From NCBI RefSeq assembly GCF_001742165.1, contig NZ_CP016443.1, forward strand, positions 1,674,001 to 1,738,000: a stretch of DNA of 64,000 bases, given 5' to 3'. Shown one piece after another: positions 56,667 to 64,000 of this stretch; the stretch's first letter is position 1, and each line of letters opens with the position of its first letter. Made by a program: the position numbers and the translations under genes. The notes beneath the pieces were generated by a model that saw nothing but the letters and a program-made list of their open reading frames with translations, searched no databases and had not been told where the DNA came from. The DNA comes from Burkholderia stabilis. Lineage in GTDB: Bacteria; Pseudomonadota; Gammaproteobacteria; Burkholderiales; Burkholderiaceae.

Positions 56667-57251
56667 TCAACCGCTGTTGACCTCTCGCCGCAAACGCTCG
56701 ACATCGACGTGCTGCAGATAATTCGTGATGTTCTGCCAGATCGGATGGAACCCGTAGCCGCCGTGCTGCAGTTCATCGAGTGCCTGCTCGCGCGTCCAGC
56801 CCTGGTACACCATCCGGTACAGCGCGGAGACGAGGCCCGTGCGATCGGCGCCGTGCTGGCAGTGAATCAGCACAGGACCGTCCTGGTCGGCGGTCCGCAA
56901 CGCCTTCAGCGCGGTGACCATGTCTTCGTCGCGGATGTACCACGTGTTGATCCGGATGCGCTGCATCGTGATGTGCGTGCCGGCCAGAACGGTATCGTCC
57001 GCGTGAAACGCGCGGAAGCTGATGACCTTGCGAATGCCGAGTTTCTGCAACTCCGGCACGTCCTCGCGCGAGAGCTGCGCGCTGCGGTACAACGTCGGCG
57101 TGATGCGATGCAGGTTGTTCACGCGCGCGTCGGCAATGCTTTGCGCCCATTGAACCGGGCGCGCGGAAACGCCGGACACCGCATCCGCGCAGGCCGGCTG
57201 CACGAGCCCGGCGAGCGTGACGGCGATCGCGGCAACGAAGGCGATTTTCAT
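56667..57251 (-). CDS. Secreted dual-specificity/tyrosine phosphatase
   Basis: 194 residues with a signal peptide (cut near ACA-DAV). The P-loop H-C-Q-H-G-A-D-R-T-G has nucleophile Cys131 and Arg137 (C-x5-R), the core of the cysteine phosphatase superfamily; F-R-A-F-H-A-D-D supplies a possible general acid region. Family members at this length act on phosphoprotein, phosphoinositide or phospholipid head groups. It ends a three-gene operon with a membrane protein and a glycolipid-type glycosyltransferase, so a phospholipid substrate is an attractive inference. Confidence 0.85.
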   Translation of the reverse strand: MKIAFVAAIAVTLAGLVQPACADAVSGVSARPVQWAQSIADARVNNLHRITPTLYRSAQLSREDVPELQKLGIRKVISFRAFHADDTVLAGTHITMQRIRINTWYIRDEDMVTALKALRTADQDGPVLIHCQHGADRTGLVSALYRMVYQGWTREQALDELQHGGYGFHPIWQNITNYLQHVDVERLRREVNSG

Positions 57252-57264
57252 GTCGATACCGTGT

Positions 57265-57759
57265 TCAGTAGAAGGCGCGCCTGCGCTCGCGCGACAGGAT
57301 GAACAGGACGATCGCGGCGGCGCTCATGGTCCAGTAGTCGGTTGGCGCCACGCCCAGCCAGTGGATATGCCACGGCACGTTCGCCGGGTTGAACCGGGCC
57401 AGGCCATAGGCCGGGTTCAGCACGAACCACAGGAAATCCTCGGTCAACCAGAACACCATGATGCACGCGATGATGCGGGCTTCGATGCGCCACGACCAGC
57501 GTCCGTTGAAGACCGGCGGCAGATGAAAAAACAGCGCGACGAACGGGAACACCCACGCGTGGTATCCGGTCATCGGGCGGCCGCCCCAGAAGATGTCGAG
57601 CAGCCAGTGATGCTCGATGCGCCAGGTCGGCAGATTGGCGGCCCAGCCTGCGCTGCCCTCGATCTGGATCTCCACGTTCGCGAAAAAGAACGCGAGCAAC
57701 ATGACCCAGGCGACGACGAACAACGTATGGCGCGTCGGCACGAAGCGCGCGACGCTCAT
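57265..57759 (-). CDS. Integral membrane protein of the glycosyltransferase operon
   Basis: 164 residues with four likely transmembrane segments (about 12-30, 65-82, 95-115, 140-158) and conserved-looking aromatic residues (W-R-I-E-H-H-W-L-L-D-I-F-W-G, E-D-F-L-W-F). No family is recognised. It overlaps the glycosyltransferase stop by 4 bases and precedes the phosphatase gene by 13 bases, so it is translated with them and probably works in the same lipid pathway. Confidence 0.7.
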   Translation of the reverse strand: MSVARFVPTRHTLFVVAWVMLLAFFFANVEIQIEGSAGWAANLPTWRIEHHWLLDIFWGGRPMTGYHAWVFPFVALFFHLPPVFNGRWSWRIEARIIACIMVFWLTEDFLWFVLNPAYGLARFNPANVPWHIHWLGVAPTDYWTMSAAAIVLFILSRERRRAFY

Positions 57760-58898
57760 GCGGCCGGCTCCAGGCCGAGCACGCGATCGAGCACGAAGCG
57801 CCCGGCCAGCGGCCGCCCGAGCGGCGCGAGGCGGCGGCGCATGTCGTCAAGGCGCTCCGGCGTCTGCAGCAGCGCGCGGATCCGGTAGACGAGCGCGTCG
57901 TCGTCGATGGCCTTCAGCGCGACGCCCTGTTCGAGCAGGAAATCCGCATTGCGCTCTTCCTGGCCCGGAATCGGCGAGTTGACGATCATCGGCAACTGCA
58001 TCGCGAGACATTCGGACGTCGTCAGGCCGCCCGGCTTCGTGATGACGAGATCGGCGCACGCCATCAGGCGTTCGACCTGCTGCGTGAAGCCCTGCGGAAA
58101 CAGCCGGCCGGGATGCCGCGCAGCGAGCGCCTGCAGCGACGCCAGCATCGCCTGGTTCTTGCCGGCCAGCGCGACCAACTGGAAATCGGCGTCCATTTCG
58201 AGCAGACGCGCCGCCAGCACGTCGAGCCCGCCGAGGCCCGCGCCGCCGGACATCATCAAAAACGTCCGCCGCGCGGGATCGAGGCCGAACTCGGCCGCGC
58301 AGGCCGCGCGATCGAGCGGCTGGCCGAACGCCGGCATGATCGGAATGCCGCTGACGTGCACCGTTTCAGGCGCCATGCCGCGCGCGTGCATGCGCCACGC
58401 GATCTCGTCGTTGGCCGCGAAGTAGCCGCGCATGTTGGGCACGACCCACATGCTGTGCAGGTCGAAATCGGTGACCTGCACCCACACCGGCGTATCGACG
58501 CGCCCCTTGCGGATCTCGCGCGACAGCAGTTCGGCCGGCAGGAAGTGCGTGCAGATGATCGCGTCCGGGCGCTGCCGTTCGATCTCGGCGATCAACTGCC
58601 GGCAATTGAGCCGCTCGATCGCGCGGCGGATCTTCTGCGACGGCGCGGCGGGATCGACCTCGTCGGTCTTCTGGTACAGGTAGCCCCACAGCGCCGGCTG
58701 GCTGCTGACGAGCTTGATGTAGAGATCGGTGTAAAGCTTGCGAAAGCCGGTGGACACGAAATCCATCACGTCAAGGTGCGTGGCTTCGATGCCGGCGGGA
58801 TGATGGTCGGCGAATGCGCGGATCGCCTCGGCCGCGCGCGTATGCCCGGCGCCTGCGCTGACGCTCAGGAGCAGGATTTTCTTGTTTTGCTTTGACAT
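57756..58898 (-). CDS. MGDG-synthase-like glycosyltransferase (GT28 type)
   Basis: 380 residues. N-terminal S-V-S-A-G-A-G-H-T-R-A-A-E-A-I acceptor-lipid segment and the C-terminal M-M-S-G-G-A-G, T-K-P-G-G-L-T-T-S-E and P-G-Q-E-E-R-N sugar-nucleotide motifs are those of monogalactosyldiacylglycerol synthases and processive diacylglycerol glycosyltransferases. The likely reaction is transfer of a sugar to diacylglycerol at the membrane. The ATG at 58898 gives the family-like MSKQNKKILLL start; an upstream ATG at 58943 is possible. First of a three-gene operon. Confidence 0.88.
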   Translation of the reverse strand: MSKQNKKILLLSVSAGAGHTRAAEAIRAFADHHPAGIEATHLDVMDFVSTGFRKLYTDLYIKLVSSQPALWGYLYQKTDEVDPAAPSQKIRRAIERLNCRQLIAEIERQRPDAIICTHFLPAELLSREIRKGRVDTPVWVQVTDFDLHSMWVVPNMRGYFAANDEIAWRMHARGMAPETVHVSGIPIMPAFGQPLDRAACAAEFGLDPARRTFLMMSGGAGLGGLDVLAARLLEMDADFQLVALAGKNQAMLASLQALAARHPGRLFPQGFTQQVERLMACADLVITKPGGLTTSECLAMQLPMIVNSPIPGQEERNADFLLEQGVALKAIDDDALVYRIRALLQTPERLDDMRRRLAPLGRPLAGRFVLDRVLGLEPAA

Positions 58899-59256
58899 CT
58901 GACTGACCGTTTCGATGAAGGGGGTCCGGATGCGGTTCGGCACCGGCGCGCTGGCGCGGCGGCGTCTTGCGTCCGGCTTTCAACAAGCCTGGCGGATCTT
59001 CAGCGGTGCGGGCGGGCGGCCGGGTCGGATCGGTCGATCGCCCGCATCGTCTGCGGAATCATACTGCGTCCGCTCGATGGGGCCCGGAACCGATCGTGCC
59101 GCGCGGGAGGTCTGGTGCGGATGGTGGGCGGTCGCGCGCGGATGGCGACGGTGTGATGCCCCGCCCGCACATGCGAACGAGGCGCGGTATGCCGGCGCGA
59201 ACGGCGTGCTCGCGCGGGAGCGATTCCTGTCGTTTCGTTTCGGCGAAGATGTCGTG
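58899..59256. other. Intergenic region before the glycosyltransferase operon
   Basis: 358 GC-rich bases between the glycosyltransferase start and the stop of the next gene upstream, both leftward. It should carry the operon promoter. No gene, clear repeat or terminator was seen. Confidence 0.4.
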
Positions 59257-60378
59257 TCAGCCGGTCTTGCCCCCGTCTTCGCCGAGCCGGGCTGCGGTCA
59301 CGGCCCGCGTCCGCATCCGCTTGCCGCGGACGATCGGATTCCAGCGCGACGTCAGGCTCATCGCGTCGCGCAAGCGGTCGAACGCGACATCCTCCCGCGG
59401 CCCGAAACGGCTGACCGTCGGCCACGCGAGCACGTCGTCGAGCCATGCCTGCCACGTGTCGCCATGAAAGCGGCGGCCGATGTCCCTCACCGCGTCCGGC
59501 GCCGCGATCACGATGCCTGCCAGCAGGTAGTAAGCCCAGAAACTTCCGGCGCCTGTCAGTCGATCGAGCCTGCATACGGATAGCGCCGCGAGCAGTCCGT
59601 CCGACGACGCGAGATCGGCGCGATGCGTCCGGATCGCTTGCGCAACGAGGTTGTGCCGACCGCCATAGGCGGCAACGGAAACCCCGTTGCCGGCAGCGAG
59701 TTCGGCCGAGAACACCGCGAGCGCGGCCATCTCGTCGATGCGCGCCGCATCGTCGCGCGGGCCGCATGCGCGCAGCACGATCGCGTCGATGACGGCGCCA
59801 GGGCCGGCCGGTGTTTCCGTGCTCGTTGCCGCGATAGCAGTCAGTCGTTCTCTCAGGTTCTTCGCAGGCGGCGTCTCGCAGTGCCCGTCATTTTCGTGAG
59901 CGATACGCTCAACGTTGTCGTCATTGCTGCATTCGATGCCGCCGGCAATCCGTTCGAGTGCGGCCCAGCCGACATCGGGGTCGTCGAATGCACACGCATC
60001 GATCACGCCGTGCGCGGTGTCGAACACGGCGCGCGAGCCGGGGCAGCAGCGTTCGGCCTCGGCGAGCTGCTGCGCGGAGGGCACATGCGAGCACGCGCCG
60101 AGCGGGTCGGCCGGGTCGCATGCGCATCCGCCGATGTCCGTTGCGATCCACGGGACGAGCCGGTGGAGGATCGCCGCGGCCTCGTGAGACAAGCCGGCGC
60201 CTGCCCGCATACGTATCGCGTGCGACGCGACGACCGTCGTGTCGCCCATGTCGCCCGCCATCGCCGCGCACGCGGCCGTGTCGAGATGTTCGATCAGGTA
60301 CTGCAGCCACGCGGCCGTGCGCAGCCGGTCAGGCGTCGCGCCGCGGGCATCGCCATACTTTGCTGGATCGGTAAGCAT
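59257..60378 (-). CDS. Hypothetical protein, 373 residues
   Basis: A soluble protein without signal peptide or membrane segments, starting MLTDPAKYGDARG, with GGAAGA before the ATG. It contains Cys-rich pieces in its first half (G-G-C-A-C-D-P-A-D-P-L-G-A-C-S-H and A-E-R-C-C-P-G-S) that could bind metal. The second half is helical and Ala/Arg-rich. I do not recognise a family. A competing plus-strand frame covers the same area, but the minus frame has the more protein-like composition. Confidence 0.55.
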   Translation of the reverse strand: MLTDPAKYGDARGATPDRLRTAAWLQYLIEHLDTAACAAMAGDMGDTTVVASHAIRMRAGAGLSHEAAAILHRLVPWIATDIGGCACDPADPLGACSHVPSAQQLAEAERCCPGSRAVFDTAHGVIDACAFDDPDVGWAALERIAGGIECSNDDNVERIAHENDGHCETPPAKNLRERLTAIAATSTETPAGPGAVIDAIVLRACGPRDDAARIDEMAALAVFSAELAAGNGVSVAAYGGRHNLVAQAIRTHRADLASSDGLLAALSVCRLDRLTGAGSFWAYYLLAGIVIAAPDAVRDIGRRFHGDTWQAWLDDVLAWPTVSRFGPREDVAFDRLRDAMSLTSRWNPIVRGKRMRTRAVTAARLGEDGGKTG

Positions 60379-60601
60379 GGGTCTTCCGGGATAGTTCTGG
60401 CCAATTGGCGTTGTGTTGTTTCAATCGAAGCGGATGGCGCGGTACGCCGCGCCAGTCCTGCATGTCCGCCCGGATCGGATCGCGACACGGGCGGTCAGCC
60501 GGCCGTCGCGCCGATACGCGCGACGACACGAATGCGTCGAGGAAGCGAAAGCCCACGTGCATACCGCACAGCCCCCATGCACGTCGAACGCTCCGCTACG
60601 G

Positions 60602-61111
60602 TTACTGCGCGTGGAGCTTCGGCGATGTCAAGAGCGTGCCGGCCAACGTGCAGTCAGGTGCCCATGCGGCATTGTTGAACGTCATCGACGAATTCGAATC
60701 GGTCCATGCCGCCGTGAGCTTGCTCGGCCCGCAAGGTCCAAACAGCTTGATATCCACCTGTGCGTTGTTGATCGAGAGCTGTGTTGCGCTGTCCATCTGC
60801 CCTGCCCACGGCGAAGCACTGCCCGCTGTGCCGCTGATCAGTGGGCACCAGCTCCCCCCGTTGAACTGCGCCGATGTGATATTGACGATACCCGCCGGCG
60901 TAATCGTTCCGTTGAACGTCACGGTGCAGCTCGCGTTGAGCGCCTTCTTGCCAAACGATGTCAAGCCAGACGCGGAAAACGGCTCGCCATTCGGATTCAT
61001 CGGCTGGCCGTCCACGCGCGAAACGGTCACCGCGAATGCGGGCGCAACCGAAGCTGCGGCAAATACCACTGCGGCAACAAGCGATGCGATTCGACGAATG
61101 TTCATCTGCAT
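60602..61111 (-). CDS. PraB-like secreted protein, copy 1
   Basis: 169 residues: signal peptide (cut near AFA-VTV) and a beta-rich secreted domain with four Cys in two likely disulfides (S-C-T-V-T-F-N-G, W-C-P-L-I-S-G, G-P-C-G-P-S, D-C-T-L-A-G-T). The pattern fits the family named after Pseudomonas PraB (alkane-oxidation protein activator), secreted proteins induced by hydrocarbons or surface growth. Clearly related over its whole length to the next gene. GAGAGGG precedes the start. Its exact function in Burkholderia is unknown. Confidence 0.75.
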   Translation of the reverse strand: MQMNIRRIASLVAAVVFAAASVAPAFAVTVSRVDGQPMNPNGEPFSASGLTSFGKKALNASCTVTFNGTITPAGIVNITSAQFNGGSWCPLISGTAGSASPWAGQMDSATQLSINNAQVDIKLFGPCGPSKLTAAWTDSNSSMTFNNAAWAPDCTLAGTLLTSPKLHAQ

Positions 61112-61291
61112 GGCCCTCTCTCTTTCTTGATATGGATGGCGGCACGCCGCAGAAACACGACCTGCCGTCCAGATGAATCCGGCCGCCGCGCCGATACGCA
61201 CGGCGGCACGAACCCATCAAAACCGCGGAAACCCGCCACGCATACCGCACGGCCCTCGCACGCGGCGGGCGCCCGCTTCGAACCGCGATGC

Positions 61292-61795
61292 TTACTGCAC
61301 GTGGAACTTCGGCGACGTCAGCACGGTGCCGCCCACCGTGCAGTCCGGTGTCAGCGTGGCGTTGTTGAACGTCAGCGACGAGTTCGCATCGCTCCACGCC
61401 GTCACGACCTTGCTCGGCCCGCACGCGCCGAGCAGCGTGACGTTCACCTTCACGTTATTGATCGACAGTTGCGTCGCGCTGTCGGCCTGCCCCGTCCACG
61501 GCGACGTGCTGCTCGCGCTGCCGCTGATCAGGCCGCACGTCGCGCCACCCGAGAACGTCGTCGACGTGATGTTGACGATGCCGGTCGACGTGATCGTGCC
61601 GTTGAACGTCGCGTTGCAATTCGCGTTGATCGCCCCCTTGGAAAGGGCCGTCAGCCCCGTCGCCGAGAACGGCTCGCCGTTCGGATTCATCGGTTGGCCA
61701 TCGGCACGCGAAACGGTGACGGCGAAAGCAGGCGCGGCCGAAACCGCGGTGAAAGCCACTGCAGCAACAAGCGATACGATTTTGCGAATGCTCAT
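61292..61795 (-). CDS. PraB-like secreted protein, copy 2
   Basis: 167 residues, paralogue of copy 1: same signal peptide style, the shared segments D-G-Q-P-M-N-P-N-G-E-P-F-S and D-S-A-T-Q-L-S-I-N-N, and all four Cys in place. The start follows GGGGCAG. The leader just upstream carries GGCGGCGTGCCGCC, and nearly the same GCGGCGTGCCGCC hairpin lies upstream of copy 1, so the duplication took the 5' leader as well. It lies 121 bases downstream of ompW. Confidence 0.75.
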   Translation of the reverse strand: MSIRKIVSLVAAVAFTAVSAAPAFAVTVSRADGQPMNPNGEPFSATGLTALSKGAINANCNATFNGTITSTGIVNITSTTFSGGATCGLISGSASSTSPWTGQADSATQLSINNVKVNVTLLGACGPSKVVTAWSDANSSLTFNNATLTPDCTVGGTVLTSPKFHVQ

Positions 61796-61916
61796 TTGAA
61801 CTGCCCCCTCTCTACACAATTGGCGGCACGCCGCCAGGAACGCGACCTTCCGGCCGGAACGATCCGGCCAGCCGGCCGCAGGAAACCGCCGGCGCGCGTC
61901 ATGCACGCCGGTCGGC

Positions 61917-62741
61917 TCAGAACTTGTAGGAAATCCCGACGAACGTGATCAGCGGATCGGCCTTCAGCTTCGTGCGCGTGGTCGCGAGCGTGGACCCGTC
62001 GGCCGCCTTGATCACCAGCGACGAGTAGGTCTTCAGCGGCATGTACGTCAGCGTCGCCGTCAGCCCCCAGTGCTTGTCGATCGCATAGCTCGCGCCGATG
62101 TTGTAGACCGGCGTGAACGACGACGACGCCTTGCCCTCCACCGACGTCGCACCCGGCTTGCCGGCGCCGGCCGCGAGCACGCTGCCGAGGTTCTCGTTGA
62201 TGTCCTTCGCGAAGTTGCCGTTCAGCTCGATGTTGCTGAACCAGCTGTAGGCCACGCCGATCCCGACGAACGGCCGGAACTTCGCCGTCGGTGCATTGAA
62301 GTAGTACTGCAGGATGATCGTCGGGCTCCACTGCCGCGCGTTCTTCACGGCCGGCTGGTTCGCCGACTTGTCCATGTCGACGTTGCCGAGCGCACCGGCC
62401 GGACCCGGCGGCTTGATCACGCCGTGGCCGGTCAGCGTGAACTCGGGCGGCACGCCGAGCACCGACGTCACCGCGATGTGGTCGGTGAAGAAGTGCGTAA
62501 GCGTGAGGCCGACCGTATCGGCATTGTTGACCGTCAGGCTCGTGCCCGGCGACGTGAACGAACCGGGCAGGCGCAGCGGCCCGTTGATCGGCATGCCCGC
62601 GAGATTCGTCGTCAGACCGTTGGTCGAATCCTGCGGCATGATGTGCAGCCACCCGAGCGTCGCGACGTTGTCGCCCGCCTGCTGGGCCGATGCGAGCGTC
62701 GACACGCCTGCGACGACGCCCGCGACAATCAGCTTCTTCAT
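61917..62741 (-). CDS. ompW: OmpW-family outer-membrane protein
   Basis: 274 residues: signal peptide (cut near ASA-QQA), then an eight-stranded OmpW barrel: V-A-T-L-G-W-L-H-I-M-P start, T-H-F-F-T-D-H-I-A-V, R-P-F-V-G-I-G-V-A-Y-S-W-F and the C-terminal F-V-G-I-S-Y-K-F with terminal Phe. OmpW/AlkL proteins take hydrophobic compounds across the outer membrane, which fits the neighbouring PraB-like proteins. A longer region (about 170-200) between strands is larger than usual. Confidence 0.9.
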   Translation of the reverse strand: MKKLIVAGVVAGVSTLASAQQAGDNVATLGWLHIMPQDSTNGLTTNLAGMPINGPLRLPGSFTSPGTSLTVNNADTVGLTLTHFFTDHIAVTSVLGVPPEFTLTGHGVIKPPGPAGALGNVDMDKSANQPAVKNARQWSPTIILQYYFNAPTAKFRPFVGIGVAYSWFSNIELNGNFAKDINENLGSVLAAGAGKPGATSVEGKASSSFTPVYNIGASYAIDKHWGLTATLTYMPLKTYSSLVIKAADGSTLATTRTKLKADPLITFVGISYKF

Positions 62742-62814
62742 GAAGTCTCCCCCTCATTCTGTCGGGGCGCCGCGCATCCGCGCGCGGCGCCGCCATGTCT
62801 CCATCCGCACGCGG

Positions 62815-64000
62815 TCACTGCACGAACGCGCCGACCGTGAAGTACGGGTTGCTCGTATCGGCCATGTCGAGGAACCCGAACACGCCGCCGGTGAACACGA
62901 ACTTGCCGGTCGCCGGACCCGACGCCGCATCTGCATGCACGGTCGTCACGACGCCCGGCACTTTCTGCGTGTAGTCGAGGTTCAGCGCGCGCGTGAGTGC
63001 GGCCTGCGACGCATTGAACGGATCGAGCAGCGTGGCCTGCGCGCCGATGAGCGCGGTCGCACGGTAGTTGAACGCGCTGTCGACGCCCGTGTACTCGCCG
63101 TCCTGCGAACCCTGCGTGATCGCCGTTTGCGGGCTCAGGAACGAAATACCCGATTCGTCGTCCGCGCTCGGCGGGCCTTGCGTGAGGTCCGCGTTCGCGG
63201 CGCCGGTGCGGATGAAGATCGGCACGAGCTGGTTGCGCAGCTTGCCGACGATCAGGATCCCCTTGCCGGCCTTCGCCGGATCGAGCGCGGCGAGCGTCGC
63301 CGGAATCTGCGGCTGGTAGTTGAGCGACTGGAATGCCGGCGCATCCGGGCGCAGCTTGAACGGCTGGTTCACGATCGCGCTCGACGCGAGCGGCTGCCCG
63401 CCGTTCTTCTTGCCGAAGTTGTCGGTCTCGACGTAGCTGCCGTCCGCGTTGATCGTCACCTTCTGGTCGAGCGCCACCGGCTGGAAGCTTTGCGACGGCA
63501 CCTGGTGATAACCGAGCTGGTTGTATGTGCCGGCGATCTTCGTCAGGTCGGTTTCCAGCGACGAGAAGCTGATGAACGGGTAGTACGGGAACGTCGTCTT
63601 CGGGATCTTGCCGACGCCGATCACGCCGTCGAACTGGATCGTCGCGCCGGGGATCGCGCCGCCCAGCACGCCTTCGCCGAGGAACAGCCGCGCCGGCCGC
63701 GTCGGGTCGAGGCTCGCGTTCTGCATCCGGAACGTGCACTGGTTCAGCTTGACCGTCGGCAGCCCCGTTTCGTCGGCGAGCGTGCCGTCGACCACGTTGG
63801 CCGGCGCCGTATCTCGCGTAGGCTGCACGGTGCCCGTGGTGGTCGGCACCGGCGACGCGAGGTAGGTCATCCGGTACGTCATCTTCGTCGTGTCGAGTTG
63901 CACTTTCACGAGCTCGCCCGATCCGGAACCGCCGATGAACACCGTGTTGTAGTCGATCGTCTGCGGGCACAGCCGGACCACCGGCGCGGGCGGCGGGTCG
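62815..64000 (-). CDS. DUF2957-family exported protein (5' end outside window)
   Basis: The visible 395 residues are the C-terminal part. It is beta-rich, with a repeated F-x-Y-R-A-T-A-L-I-G and D-G-S-Y-V-E-T-D style. I recognise it as the DUF2957 type of Burkholderia/Ralstonia; members are probably secreted or outer-membrane associated lipoproteins. The start and any signal sequence lie beyond the right edge. It precedes ompW by 73 bases on the same strand, and together with the PraB-like genes may form a hydrocarbon- or lipid-response operon. Confidence 0.65.
   Translation of the reverse strand, partial: DPPPAPVVRLCPQTIDYNTVFIGGSGSGELVKVQLDTTKMTYRMTYLASPVPTTTGTVQPTRDTAPANVVDGTLADETGLPTVKLNQCTFRMQNASLDPTRPARLFLGEGVLGGAIPGATIQFDGVIGVGKIPKTTFPYYPFISFSSLETDLTKIAGTYNQLGYHQVPSQSFQPVALDQKVTINADGSYVETDNFGKKNGGQPLASSAIVNQPFKLRPDAPAFQSLNYQPQIPATLAALDPAKAGKGILIVGKLRNQLVPIFIRTGAANADLTQGPPSADDESGISFLSPQTAITQGSQDGEYTGVDSAFNYRATALIGAQATLLDPFNASQAALTRALNLDYTQKVPGVVTTVHADAASGPATGKFVFTGGVFGFLDMADTSNPYFTVGAFVQ

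Noticed and set aside
59623..60678. Plus-strand frame opposite the 373-residue hypothetical gene
   Set aside because: Arg-rich with no structure-like pattern; the minus-strand frame has better composition and a ribosome binding site.

Overview
The window looks like part of a secondary chromosome of a Burkholderia cepacia complex species. The basis is very high GC with strong GC3 bias, a ZmpB-type metalloprotease followed by a leucine aminopeptidase, Burkholderia-type porin, GbcA/DgcA/GbdR and DUF2957 proteins, and the composition of its rhamnolipid operon. The species is inferred from recognised protein families; no database search was run.

Layout. 1-3.4 kb: end of an aromatic-amine/methylamine dehydrogenase cluster (large subunit, MauE, MauD) with a divergent AraC regulator. 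3.5-8 kb: a DJ-1/AraC regulator, a 480-base leader region with a possible small ORF, then two secreted peptidases (zmpB and an M28 aminopeptidase). 8-11 kb: YbjQ-like protein, MFS exporter, porin. 11.4-16.2 kb: choline-sulfate genes (choX, betC, LysR regulator) and purU. 16.2-18 kb: a TetR regulator and EamA transporter with two copies of one operator-like sequence. 18.2-34 kb: APC permease, orphan betaine-binding protein, and the glycine betaine to glycine block gbcB, gbcA, etfB, etfA, dgcB, dgcA, a small conserved protein, an M19-like protein and glyA, with gbdR divergent. 34-36.7 kb: a lower-GC island with small ORF remnants and a PAAR protein, an aspzincin metallopeptidase and an OmpA-like secreted protein, probably a type VI secretion effector module. 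36.9-41.3 kb: a secreted propeller-discoidin protein, a frameshifted MocR regulator, a zinc-ribbon membrane protein and a decayed EamA remnant. 41.3-43.5 kb: glutathione-independent formaldehyde dehydrogenase and an SDR. 43.6-52 kb: one long rhamnolipid operon, rhlA, an ICMT-family methyltransferase, rhlB, DHA2 exporter, rhlC, outer-membrane factor, membrane-fusion protein. 52.7-56.6 kb: betI-betB-betA. 56.7-58.9 kb: a glycolipid-type glycosyltransferase, a membrane protein and a secreted tyrosine phosphatase. 59.3-64 kb: an unknown protein, two tandem PraB-like secreted proteins, OmpW and a DUF2957 protein cut by the window end.

How it fits together. Choline-O-sulfate is cut to choline (BetC), oxidised to glycine betaine (BetA, BetB), demethylated to dimethylglycine (GbcAB), then sarcosine (DgcAB with its own ETF). 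The demethylations release formaldehyde, for which FdhA is in the window; PurU and GlyA deal with folate one-carbon units and glycine/serine. The most unusual items are the carboxyl-methyltransferase-like gene inside the rhamnolipid operon, the PAAR/aspzincin/OmpA-like trio, and the M19-like protein in the betaine block that has lost metal ligands.
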